Below are positions 11,803 through 22,145 of a stretch of DNA of 64,000 nt, piece after piece; position 1 is the stretch's first letter, and every line of letters begins with the position of its first letter. This DNA comes from Cyrtodaria siliqua (taxonomy: Eukaryota > Mollusca > Bivalvia > Adapedonta > Hiatellidae). The DNA lies in NCBI GenBank assembly GCA_037043455.1, contig JAWPHD010000281.1:124001-188000 (forward strand), given 5' to 3'. The position numbers and the translations under genes are program-made. The notes beneath the pieces were generated by a model. The model made no database searches. It was not told the origin of the DNA and saw nothing but the letters and a program-made list of their open reading frames with translations.

Positions 11803-12440
11803 AACGAGCCCAATATAGGTGGCTTTGAAATAGAATTCCGCTTAAGCCGGTGCTAGGGGGCGTGAGAAGTGTTGCTTCTCTCATCACTTCTAATGAACAG
11901 ACTTATTATGCTGCTTTATTCTCTTAATTGAGTTGGTGCTCCCAAAAGATCACCTTTATCAGTATTCGTTAACATTCACACTAGCGTTCCTTAAGTGCAG
12001 CGTGGCGGCTGTAAAAAGTCTCCCCGTACTACGAATCAGTAGTGTTAGCTTGACTAGTCCTTTGGGACCAACGAGCCCAATATAGGTGGCTTTAAAGTAG
12101 AATACCGCTTAAGCCAGAGCTAGGGGACGTGATAGGTGTTGCTTCTTTCATTACTTCTCATGAACAGACTTAATAAAACCGAGTCTGCTGCTTTATTTGT
12201 TGCTCCCAAAGGATCACCTTTATCAGTATTTATTAACATTCACACTAGCGTTCGTTTAGTGCAGAGTGTCGGCTGTAAAAAGTCTCCCCGTGCTACGAAT
12301 CAGTAGTGTTATTTTGGCTGGTCCTTTGGGACCAACGAGCCCAAAATAGGTGGCTTTGAAATAGAATACCGCTTCAGCCGGTGCTAGGGGGCGTGAGAGG
12401 TGTTGCTTCTTTCATTACTTCTCATGAACAGACTCAATAA
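11803..12440. repeat. Tandem ~266-bp repeat, 2.4 copies (unit A only)
   Basis: Units start with ACGAGCCCAA at about 11803, 12071 and 12335 (spacing 268 and 264). Each contains GGCGTGAGA..TGTTGCTTCT and CTCATGAACAGA. Unit B has unrelated sequence in the same interval (41520-41960). A diverged single copy of the same core lies at 23045-23165 and 48868-48960, so this is a dispersed repeat that tandemised here. Confidence 0.8.
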
Positions 12441-13639
12441 AGGAAAACAACACATATCACATCTAATGTTATTTCTTTAAAGTTTCCTTATTGATAGAAT
12501 ACGCGTTTGTTTCAAGCAGGTAAACAAAGGAATGCACAGTTTTCAAAGTCCAGTACTGAGTGACTCAAAATTTCAAAGCGGAAGTGCAACATTTATGAAT
12601 TTCGTGTTACAAAGCGCACTGTGATTAACAAATCTACAACATCACAGTTTTGTCCTTTCTCCAACTATCTGCAACCCGTTTTGTACCAAACATGTTTGTA
12701 TTTCTCTGGAAATTACGTGGAATTAAGTGTGCAGTATATACATTATACAGCGGAAATCCCCGAGTTGCGTTTCTTTTTTCCTTTAGTATACTTAATAACA
12801 TATATACGGAGCGGAAATAAAAGGTACATCTTTTTTCCCCCTTTATTATATAGACAACAAAACAGGAAATAATAAACGATCTATACAGAATAATTAGATC
12901 GACCACCACCAATAGTCCAAACAAAAGTTTTTTTAAAAAGTACAGTACACTATGGAGTTATCTCCCTTTTTCTTAAAACATGCATTTTTGATAGAAACAC
13001 ATAACATCTACAAACATTACCTCAATTTGTCCTAGATAATATTCTCTATACATTACTTTCGAAAAAAATCAGAGAAAAAACAACACCGATTGTGTAGGTA
13101 GCAGCTTTTGATTATCAACACTCATCAAATTAGCTCCCTTTAAGGTTTGCATATCACCCATAAAAGAGCATTGCTTGGCAAAATGATAAACTGTTCAAAC
13201 GAATATTTAGTACTCTTAGTAAATCAAACATTGTTTAATTAAAGCGTTGTTTATTAAGCGCTGTGAAATTTGCATTTTTATGGATACATTTGTACTGAGA
13301 GTATATTTGCAAAAAGTAAAATTTATTTATTGCCATTTTGGGGGTGAAATATTAAAGGCTGAAAGCATAACATTTCCCCGAATTTGCAGCTAATTTTAGA
13401 GTGCCTCAAAGATAGTTCTTTAAAAAGTTAGGTTTTATCATCCGTTCGATATACTAATAGGAATAGGTATTGTAGGCCAAAAGGCTCTATATGAGGCCTA
13501 TGGGAAAAGCAATAGTGGTGAAAATGGCGGTCTGTTGCACGTCTTGTACTTATATCAAGGAATTTATTAGTGTTGTCTTGTTCCTATTTACATATGATAT
13601 AATCAGCTTAAAGCTTCGTCAGAATAACATAACGTCTCG
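12441..13639. other. Unit sequence without recognisable gene
   Basis: Collinear with 41965-43190 in unit B. Short frames on both strands are not conserved in length between the copies. Nothing is assigned. Confidence 0.4.
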
Positions 13640-14170
13640 ATATGACATGTATCATGTTGGGGGGTGGGGGTGGTGGTGTGGGGGGGGGGGGGGGTTGGAA
13701 TTTCTAAGGTAACTGTGAATCACTGTTAGCCATGCAATTGCATGAGAACATTGTGATATTCAATTTTTATTCAGATTATGATGCCCACTAAGTAAAGGCG
13801 TTTTGTGTGAAGTAAAATACAAACACACAACAGAAAGTTGTTTTATTGATTTGCTATCATTCTTATTCTAGAAACAATAAAGAAATATCAGACAAGTTTT
13901 GTATTTAAACTAGCTAAATTATGAATATGCTTTTCTAAGTTACAAAGCTGTGTTTAGCTTTTCTTACATAAGACAATATCTAATATAGCAATGTAACACA
14001 AAGGAAAAACTACAAGCGGGCCTCAATTTATATATCGGAGTTGATCGGTCATGGAGCATGCAGTCCGTAAATAAACAAGATTCCCATTCTTTTTCAATGA
14101 GCAAGTAGCGATGGGAAATACTAGGAAATATGTCCTTAATTAAGCATGTGTAACCAAATAGTTTAAAGAG
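13640..14170 (+). repeat. Dispersed repeat with long G-run (unit A)
   Basis: A G-rich stretch at 13659-13694, ending in a run of about 16 G, is followed by GATATTCAATTTTTATTCAG and later by ATCGGTCATG.AGCATG..GTAAATAAACAAG. Related sequence in the same orientation lies at 31500-31960 (extending 1-345 in unit A and 57790-58130 in unit C) and at 43200-43425. In reverse orientation it lies at 25640-25790 and 52600-52760. The G-run could form a G-quadruplex. Confidence 0.6.
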
Positions 14171-14818
14171 TACATACACTTTATGAAATTTAACAAGCTT
14201 GGATCATTCGTTTAGCAATTTCTGTAACGATACAATCTATGCCATGGACTATCTTACTGTGTTAATTAAAATGGTTAAAGACACACTAACAAGGAACATT
14301 CTTCTTTCATAATCAAAGCCTTCATATCCGTTTAATTATTTTTATATCTTTATTTGATCATCCATATACACAATAGCAGCTATAATAAAGCATTTTAAGA
14401 CGTATCCACGTGAATTACATGTCCGTGTTGGCAGCAATTAAAAATTAACGACGATCTAAAGAAACATATAGAAATAACACATCTTAACAATCTATCGTGA
14501 ATCAGTTTCGAATCTCTTCTAAAAGCGCAAAATATGTCACAAACATAACAAGGAAAACACAATAGAAAAATGAATATAAACAATTCTAAACTTAGACAAT
14601 CGTTTTCATTATTAAACAAGCCAAAGTTGCACAAAGCAAAATATCCAAATACTGTATAAGAATCAATCAATTTTAAGTTATTGTGTACTGCTGGCTGTCA
14701 CAGTATTGTTCCCAGACGTGGTCCAATCACCAACATCAAGAATAGTTTTTTAGCTGTTCCGATTTCATTTTTACCCATCGTTCCCTTGACCGTCTGAAGA
14801 ACATGCCCTGGTTGCTCC

Positions 14819-15002
14819 TGTGGGCGTTTGCGGGTTTTCTAACTAGATGAAAGAGTAACGACGTCTCTGCGTTTCTATATCTAATTCTCAACTAACCAAC
14901 TATATCAAAAAACATCGGAAGTGACGTCAAACGACGCCACGCAACAACTCGCGTCAATAACGTCACATGATAATAACATGAAATTGCGCTAAATTCCCGA
15001 CA
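14819..15002 (-). repeat. 3' LTR of BEL/Pao element
   Basis: Bounded by TG...CA. It differs from the other LTR by one base that I can find (T versus C six bases before the end, at about 14996). It contains CGGAAGTGACGTCA at 14916-14929, an ETS-type site abutting a palindromic CRE, and a further ACGTCA half site. Immediately inside it, the coding strand reads GCGGCCCCCAGTA rather than a classical purine tract. Confidence 0.9.
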
Positions 15003-15371
15003 TACTGGGGGCCGCAAAATTCAAATGTACTGGCTGAAATTGTTTAAAGTCATAAACAATACTCTGAAGAAATGCATCAATCCTTAAATCAATTAAAGTT
15101 TATCGTTACTTATATCTCAAGAAGCTATGTTAAATACGGATCACTGCTGAGAATAACGTATTAAACATGTTAAAGTCCTTCAGATATTCTGAATCTAAAT
15201 GTCTCTCTGTGAATAGAAATTTACACTATAAGTATATATCTTGCAACATATAACTTAATGAAGACAATATTCTCAAACACTCGTAAAAATGTATGAATTT
15301 ACATCACTTGACGAAAGTTCATTGTCTTTAAAACTTCACTGCGAAATGTGAAAACTATCGCGATTTAAAAG

Positions 15372-16877
15372 TTAATGATCACTATTTTCAGTGATTTCAA
15401 GAGGGTATAACTTCGCTATAGGTCTTGTTGTATATCCATCACTGGTACGGATCTTCGCAGATCGTGTATATCCGTCTCTTCCGGGAGTAAGTTCTTCCAC
15501 GACAGCAAGTTTCCATCGCAACCTCGGAATCTCATCGTGCACCTGCACCACGTCACCGACTTGTATCGTCTGCTCATTTTTACCGGTTTTGTATGCCGTT
15601 CTCGTAAGGCCGTTAAGTATTCGTTTTTCCACCTAACCGAAAAACTCTGCAGTAATGTTTGTAGTTTTCGAGCCCGTTTGGAAATATTCTGCTGGTTGCT
15701 TCCAATTTCGAACTGGATGTCGTTCTGTGGTAACGATGTAAGTCTCCGCCCATGAAGTAGATGTGAAGGAGTGAGTGGCACGGGTTCCAACGAATCGCCG
15801 GAAGTGACGTAAGTCAGTGGTCTGTCATTAAGTACGGCTTCAGCTTCGGTTAACACCGTCTGGAGAGACTCGAACGTGACACAGGTACGGCCAAGTGTTT
15901 TCCTTTAGTGTGGTTTCAACAATGCCGATCATTCTCTCCCACCATCCGCCGAACCAAGGAGCTCTGTTTGGTATAAACCGCCATTCGGTACCTTTCTTGC
16001 TTAATGCGTCTCGTAAGACGGTTGATTCGAACATCTTCTTCAAAATGTTTGACGCTGCGTGGTATGTACTGGCGTTATCTGATATGATAAGTGTGGGTAC
16101 AGATCTTCTGCTAACAAACCGTCGGAAAGCTAGTAGAAATGATTCTATAGTTAAGTTGTGTACAAGCTCAAGATGGACTGCCCTTGTTGACGCACAGGTA
16201 AATAAACATATGTATGCCTTCGATTCTTTGCCGGAACCCGTGCGGACATAAAGTGCTCCACTGAAGTCTACACCGGTTACTGTAAATGGTGAAGATTCGT
16301 CAAACCGATATTTTTGTAGCGGGGGTGGTTCTGGTGTCAGGTAGGGTTTGGAAAAGATTTTACGGCATGTTACGCATTTTCGTAGAAGCGACTTCACAGT
16401 CTGGCGTATTCTTGGAATCCAAAACGTCTGTCTTAAATGACAAACTGTTGCGTTTGTTCCAGAATGAAGTTGATTTTCGTGAGCATTTAGTATAACTAAA
16501 CGTGTAAGAGGATGTTTGACTGGTAGAAGCAGGGGAAACTTCGTATTGTCTTCTAATGGTGCGTTGTGTATGCGACCTCCACATCTGATATCACCAGATT
16601 GATCAAGGTAAAGTCGTAATTGTCGTACGAGTGGTAGTCGTGATCGTTTGGAACGTAAGTTCAAGATTTCTTCCCTGTATGAAGACTGCTGACAATGTCG
16701 TACCCATGTCGTTTCTGCATCAGCAAGCTCTTGTATTGTCAGTGGCCCAGTACGTCTAGACTGGGTTTCAGCTTGGCAGTTGAAAATAAACCTTTTTACG
16801 AAGGCTGTAACTCTTACAAGTTTAAGAAGGTGACTAAATCGGTTGATATCGATTACATCATCTAAATAGCTCGTCAT
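15372..16877 (-). pseudogene. BEL/Pao integrase, frameshifted
   Basis: From the Met at 16877 the frame begins at the end of the RNase H-integrase linker (FSHLLKLVRVTAFVKRF). It carries an HHCC zinc finger (H133, H138, C168, C171) and the DDE core: D204 in TGVDFSGAL, D267 in IISDNAS, E314 in GGWWERMIG. A shift near 15895-15905 moves the frame, so the normal continuation LTEAEAVLNDRPLTYV is read from 15856. A second shift near 15610-15640 leads to the C-terminal GDVVQVHDE..PRLRWKLAVVEEL stretch, ending at 15372. All catalytic residues survive, but the polyprotein is broken in two places and lacks everything before integrase. Confidence 0.88.
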
Positions 16878-16885
16878 ATGTGTAT

Positions 16886-16961
16886 GGCCGTGATCGTATA
16901 GTGGTTAGTACTTCGCGTCGTGGCCGCGACAACCCAGGTTCGAATCCTGGTTACGGCACCA
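16886..16961 (+). tRNA. Full-length mature-form tRNA-His(GTG) copy in the PBS of BEL/Pao
   Basis: The cloverleaf is complete: acceptor GCCGTGA/TTACGGC, anticodon stem TCGCG/CGCGA around a loop with GTG, and T stem CCAGG/CCTGG. It is followed directly by CCA (16959-16961), which eukaryotic tRNA genes do not encode, and preceded by G at 16886, matching the G-1 added after transcription to tRNA-His. On the element's coding strand the CCA end lies three bases inside the 5' LTR, exactly where the primer-binding site belongs. It is therefore a reverse-transcribed copy of the primer, not an independent tRNA gene. Confidence 0.9.
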
Positions 16962-16964
16962 AAA

Positions 16965-17148
16965 TGTGGGCGTTTGCGGGTTTTCTAACTAGATGAAAGA
17001 GTAACGACGTCTCTGCGTTTCTATATCTAATTCTCAACTAACCAACTATATCAAAAAACATCGGAAGTGACGTCAAACGACGCCACGCAACAACTCGCGT
17101 CAATAACGTCACATGATAATAACATGAAATTGCGCTAAATCCCCGACA
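16965..17148 (-). repeat. 5' LTR of BEL/Pao element
   Basis: A 184-bp LTR, 183 of 184 bases identical to the partner by eye. The ETS-CRE composite is at 17062-17075. On the coding strand three T residues separate its CA end from the TGG that begins the tRNA-His-complementary segment. Confidence 0.9.
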
Positions 17149-18779
17149 TCTCCCGCCCAATAAATCCTGACTTGACTGTTTTAGTCCATCCGTTCCAATC
17201 ACCTTGAACTTTCCATTGCCCTGTGGCTTTATAAGTTGCATTGCTTTAAATCTTGCTAAAATGTATTCGCCGTTACCAAACGCTTTCCACCAGGCGTTAC
17301 TGGCCTTCGATTGTGATCCAGAACCTTGATTACCGCTGCTCAATCCACCTGTCCATGAACCCTTTCCGACTCCACCACTACCACCAGCCGAACCGCCTGT
17401 CCACGAACCTTGTCCGCTTCCACTAATTCCACCGGTGGAACCTCCTGTCCACGATCCTGTACTGCAACTTCCACTGACCCAACCTCCTATCCACGATCCT
17501 TGTCCACCACCACCATTATCACCTGCCGAACCTCTTGTCGACGATCCTTGTCCTCTGCCACCATTACCACCTTCTGAAACTTCTGTCCACGATACTTGTC
17601 TACTGCCACCATTACCACCTGTCGACCCTCCTGTCCACGATCCATGTCCACTGGCAGCATTACCACCGGCAGAACCTCCTGTCCACGATCCTTTTCCACC
17701 TCCACCTCCACCATTTCCAGCAGCAGAACCTTCTGTCCACGATCATTGTTCGCTACCACCAATTCCACCAGGAGAACCTCCTGTCCACGATCCTTGTCCA
17801 CTGCCACCAGTACCACCTGCCGAACCTGCTGTCCACGATCCTTATCCACTACCACCATTACCACCATTTGAACCTCCTGTCCACGATCCTTGTCCGCTAT
17901 CACCATTTCCACCGGCAAAACCTCCTGTCCATGATCCTTTTCTACTTCCACCATTTCCACCAGTTGAACTTCCTGTCCACGACACTTGTCCGGTACTGCC
18001 ACTTCCACCGGTCCAACTTCCTGTCCACGATCCCTGTACACTACTGCCACTACCACTGATCGAACCTCCTGTCCACGATCCCTGTCCGCTACTGCCACTA
18101 CCACTGGTCGAACCTCCTGTCTACGATCCCTGTCCGCTACTGCCACTACCACTGGTCGAACCTCCTGTCCACGATCCTTGTCCACTGCTGCCACTTTCAC
18201 CATTGGCCGCACCTCCTGTCCACCACTAACACTTCCACCGCTTGAACCTCCTGTCCAGGAGCCTTCCCCGTACCCAGCAGAACTAGTGGAAGTTCCAGTT
18301 CCAGCATTTGCATCATAACCGAATCCAATATTACCATAACCCTGACCATTACCATGTCCAAACCAGGATCCATCAAAACCAGCGCCGAAGTCAAGACCAG
18401 CATCACCTTCAGTGTTTGCGTGTCGAGCGTATTCTGCTGCCTTCCAAAGTTATTCACCGTCGATGTCTAATTCGTCGCCCAGCTGCTTAAAATCTACTAT
18501 GTTGTAGTCATCCTCTGTTATATTCATAACTATCACTGCTTTCACTGTCACTGTCATCATCGTTTCCCATTATAGCATTATTAACAGGTCCTACCTCGCC
18601 AAGTGGTATGAAAGTAATGTCCGTAATGCCGTCATTTTGACCTATAGGAAGGTTTTCAACAGATCCTACCTCGCCAAGTGGTGTGAAACTAATATCCTTA
18701 ATGCCGTCATTTTGACCTAATGGAAGGTTTTGTACCGATACTACCTCGCCAACTGGTGTAAAACTGTCTGTTCCATATA

Positions 18780-19388
18780 CTGCAATATATTTAAAAAATA
18801 AAGTATTACTTTTTTTTCAATTTACATCGACTGGTTAAAGACGTGTCACATGGTTTTCCGTGGCATACCTTGTTGTACATTTAATAATATTATTCCTTTT
18901 ATGTAAAATCAGTTTAGAGAATACTAAAAGAAACTAACCCGCCAAATAATGGCAAAATCACACTACAAAATCGCTTATCAAAACTCTATCCAGGTGTTCA
19001 GGTCATATAATAATGTATATGTGCTGATTAAAAGTAAAGGTTTTTTCACGGGTTCTTAAACATATTCGTTATTGAATACGCGTAAAATGAAACTCACAGA
19101 TTCCGAGTTTTGCCTGACTAGTTAAAGCCGTTTATATTGTGTCTAAAGTGTTCTGAAAATATGTAAATTATATATATACCTGGTCGTCAGTAATTTTAGA
19201 AAAGGTGTACATACTATGTAAAATTTGGCAGACATGTGTTTGGCACATTCTTTTATAAGCAAAAATCTATATTGCAATATCCGACAATATCCGACAAGTT
19301 GCGCACCAGTAAAATATGATAATAAATAATATTGAAAAAAATGTATAAAAGTAAAAAAATAAACAAAATAAACGTACAATATATATAT
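18780..19388 (-). promoter_or_regulatory. Upstream region of Gly/Ser gene with conserved TATA block
   Basis: On the minus strand ACAATATAAACGGC (around 19130) begins a roughly 200-bp block that also contains TATATGACCTGAACACC and TTATTTGGCGGGTTA. The same block occurs at 2349-2560, 46045-46275 and 61576-62020. A possible donor (AAG|GTATGCC) at about 18868 would join to the acceptor at 18780. It may be the promoter and first exon of the Gly/Ser gene, or a dispersed repeat; the evidence does not separate these. Confidence 0.35.
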
Positions 19389-19600
19389 TACAAGTAAAAA
19401 TAGAAGTAAACATAGAAGCAAAAGTAGAAGTAAAAATAGAAGTAAACATAGAAGCAAAAATAGAAGTAAAAATAAAAGTAAAAATAGAAGTAAACATAGA
19501 AGTAAAAATAGAAGTAAAATAGAAGTGAACATAGAAGCAAAAATAGAAGTAAAAATAAAAGTAAAAATAGAAGTAAACATAGAAGCAAAGTATGCGACAC
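19389..19600. repeat. AGAAGTAAAAAT minisatellite (unit A)
   Basis: This is a 12-bp motif with AGAAGTAAACAT and AGAAGCAAAAAT variants, purine-rich on the plus strand. The unit B counterpart at 46650-47025 is longer. Open frames across it (runs of FTSIF or YFYF) are repeat artefacts. Confidence 0.85.
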
Positions 19601-19792
19601 TATAATCATAAAATGACTGACCATGGTGTATCGCCTTGGAACGGTCTGTTGTAAGGGATTAAACCATGTTCTAGGGTGCTCCAAACTTCACTTTTACCCA
19701 ATTATCATACCAATAAAACGGAACAGTTAAAGTAAAGAAACACGTGCCAGGCTATATCTCCCGACACACTAGATAGCGTTAAAAGGCAAATA

Positions 19793-20994
19793 TACTTGGA
19801 GACTTTTCTAAGTCTACACTTTTTAAGACGGTTTTATTATTACCCTATTTTTGTATGGATTGGCCAAAAGTGTATTTGGTACACTTCATGTATGTATATT
19901 ATAATAAAAATAATCGAAAATATTACTCGTTAAGGTACATTATTTGATATGTGCTCTGAAAACCAAACCGTAACGTCGTTTTTTTGAAAACCAAAAGTCA
20001 CAAAATGGTGTTTCGAAATTTTCATAATTTCAATATTTTTAATAAAATTATGTTTTGTGTAAATATTTTGTATTAGGTGTAATCCTTATATCAAAATAAA
20101 TCAGGAATATGCAATTATGTTTGTGTTCCTTTAAAAATGTAATGGTATTCGGATATTTTATTTAAAAAGTCACAATATTATACAATTATGGACTTTTCAG
20201 CTGTTATACATGATGTGATATGCACCAAAAAAATCATAATTGACCGAGGCGATAGCCGAGGTCAATAATGATTTTTTGGTACATATCAACATCATGTATA
20301 ACAGCTGAAAAGTCCATAACTGTTTTATTATATAACCCTCAATTTACAATTATATAAAACAGGTCAATATCAAAAAAACAATTATATAAAACAGGTCAAT
20401 ATCAAAAAAACAGGTCAATATCAAAAAAACAGGTCAATATCGCTAGATATTTTTTCTAAAAAATTACTTTTTAGCCAATGAAAACGCGTCTATTTATAGG
20501 TTATATAATAATGTGAATTATGTAGCAAATATCGAGAAAAAATATTATAAATTATTAAATTAAAAAAAATTATGTTTTCTTTTCGCATCTTTTCAACTAC
20601 AAATAACGTTATAAAATTCTATTTAGATAATGGATGAAAACATCTTACCCCACCCACCCAAAATTATTTAAGACAAAACTGAAAATACATTAATTTCACG
20701 AACAATGAATGAATTATCAATATAATGTGTTTTTTCGGTTGGAAAGTTGTCTTAAACAATTAACTGTAAAGAAAGATAACATTGTTTGGACAAATTTTAA
20801 TTTTCTGACGTGAAAATGCATAAAGCACGCGCAATGCATGTTGCCTGTTTTCAGTAATTGAAATTGATATACTTTGCTTGGTTTAGCTGCACAATCGGTT
20901 TACATTATTACATGCATAATTTTGTAGAAATCGGTCTAGCAATAAAAAAGTTATTGAATTTCAAAAAGTGTAGACTTAGAAAAGTCTTCAAGTA
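19793..20994. mobile_element. 1.2-kb TIR element, non-autonomous (unit A only)
   Basis: Inverted ends of about 32 bp (TACTTGGAGACTTTTCTAAG at left, matching the reverse of the right end with one mismatch in this part) flank an interior without a transposase. The junction with unit B gives an empty site at 47221-47236 and a TA (or ATAT) duplication. Inside are a long palindrome (20186-20319) and a short tandem repeat built on AAACAGGTCAATATC (20350-20445). A Tc1/mariner-mobilised or foldback origin is likely. Confidence 0.7.
20186..20319. repeat. 134-bp palindrome
   Basis: Arms of roughly 55-60 bp starting TTATGGACTTTTCAGCTG and ending with its reverse complement flank the centre GACCGAGGCGATAGCCGAGGTC. 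A few arm mismatches are present. It could extrude a long hairpin. Confidence 0.85.
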
Positions 20995-21008
20995 TATTGT
21001 TAGTTATT

Positions 21009-21101
21009 GGGTTTGTTACTGACCCCCTACAGATAGCCGTGTCCCCCTGTACATCTGACTGACCCCAGATATTTCTGTAGGGGGTCAGTAACAAACCCAG
21101 T
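21009..21101. repeat. Hairpin with ~26-bp arms
   Basis: GGGTTTGTTACTGACCCCC and its reverse complement flank about 40 bp. The structure is shared, with arm mismatches, at about 47240-47332 in unit B, so it predates the duplication. Confidence 0.8.
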
Positions 21102-21551
21102 AACTGATTTATTGCATCGAGCATCCTTTTTACATGTTTTAAGGCAAACGCTTATATTTAACAAAATGTAATGGAGCGCCAACGTCATTGAGACGAAATG
21201 AAATCTAGTGACCCACTATAGAAAAATAGAGGGTCGCCAGGTGACCGCTCTAATCCAATGAAATTCCTAGGATTTTGTGCGGGGTGCAATAAAAGTATAA
21301 TATAACGATGATCATGTATATATGAATATAAAAGTACAAATGCATAGAAGGCCACAAGGCCAGGAATCAATCACTCAGCAGAATTGTCAGAACCCAGAGA
21401 AACACAATAATAGACCAAAGCATAAAACCTAATGGGCCCGACAAGACAATATCGAAGACAAACATCAAACGTTCCCATCCCTTTCAGGATTTAGGTTGAC
21501 GTCATCATAGGGTCTACACTTTGTACGTTCATCGCACAATGAAAGAGAAAA

Positions 21552-21869
21552 GATTGATTGAATGTTTTTTAACGGCTCATCAACACAGTATAGGTTATTT
21601 AGAGCAGCCCCATAGAGTGGGGAAGGATACATAGGAATCCGAGAACCGTGCCCTACTCTTATCGAAAATATCGTTATGGTTCTTTAACGTGCTCGGAGGA
21701 TAGACAGATACACGGGATCGCCGGGTTTACGTCCCTATCCGACAGACGAGGCTTAGGGTATGTGTCTTGCCCAAGAACACACCGACGAAACTCAGTGGCA
21801 ACACGGAGGATTGAACCCAGGGTCTCCGGTTACAAATCCGCCGCGCTACCGACTGCGCCACGCCAGCCC
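21552..21869 (-). mobile_element. tRNA-derived SINE (unit A, shared with B)
   Basis: On the minus strand a tRNA-like head (GGGCTGGCGTGGCGCAGTCG, then GATTTGTAACC) is followed by a central TTCTTGGGCAAGACAC motif typical of the metazoan MetaSINE class, and a tail ending in CATTCAATCAATC. Flanks carry an imperfect AAAGAGGAAAG duplication. The orthologous insertion is at 47903-48207, so it predates the unit duplication. Confidence 0.75.
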
Positions 21870-22145
21870 TCAAAGAGGAAAGCAAAGTGGCGAACTGGTC
21901 AAATACTAAACATGAAGTGCTTTACCAAATCATAACTCTGATAAATGTCCCAACATTGTTTCATTTGTATTATATTCCGTAACAGAGCTATATAAAAAAT
22001 CAACATTCGTATTGTCTGTATGAGCTCGAGGTGAAGAAATATAGAAAACAGATAGAATAAACACAATTACATACTCACCATATGACATACAACCTCAAAC
22101 GAAATCAAATGAAGCATCAAATTAAATGTATTTTTATGACTATAT

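Larger units (their letters stand above)
14819..17148 (-). mobile_element. Deleted BEL/Pao LTR retrotransposon
   Basis: Two 184-bp LTRs (14819-15002 and 16965-17148) enclose 1962 bp carrying an integrase relic and a full tRNA-His copy. The flanking duplication is CTCC, or five bases with one mismatch (GCTCC left, TCTCC right). Unit B at 44264-44276 shows the empty site TTGCTCCCGCCC. Gag, protease, reverse transcriptase and RNase H are absent. The element sits inside the C-terminal coding part of the Gly/Ser-repeat gene, in the same orientation. Confidence 0.9.
14698..18779 (-). pseudogene. Gly/Ser/Trp-repeat protein gene, broken by a retroelement (unit A)
   Basis: Minus strand. An exon begins after the acceptor TATATTGCAG at 18780. 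It encodes acidic repeats of about 25 residues (LGEVGSVENLPIGQNDGI), a DDDSDSESSDS patch, then FGAGFDGSWFGHGNGQGYG. Next come about 15-residue repeats of the type GSWTGGSAGGNGGSGQ, and a C-terminal domain with WWKAFGNGE, QWKVQGDWNGWTKTV and, beyond the insertion, QPGHVLQTVKGT before TGA at 14698. Lesions are a 14-bp deletion near 18520, a TAA near 18448, three stops in the Gly/Ser repeats (near 17745, 17844 and 18122), a 4-bp deletion near 17237 and a BEL/Pao insertion at 14819-17148. It resembles silk-like or shell-matrix proteins, but I recognise no named family. The signal-peptide exon was not found. Confidence 0.6.

Noticed and set aside
16887..16958. Independent nuclear tRNA-His gene
   Set aside because: Encoded CCA, the position three bases from the LTR, and exact PBS orientation show it is a reverse-transcribed primer.
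19143..19684. Leu/Phe-rich reverse-strand frames of 76-145 codons
   Set aside because: They translate the AGAAGTAAAAAT minisatellite and are not conserved in frame with 46487-47121.
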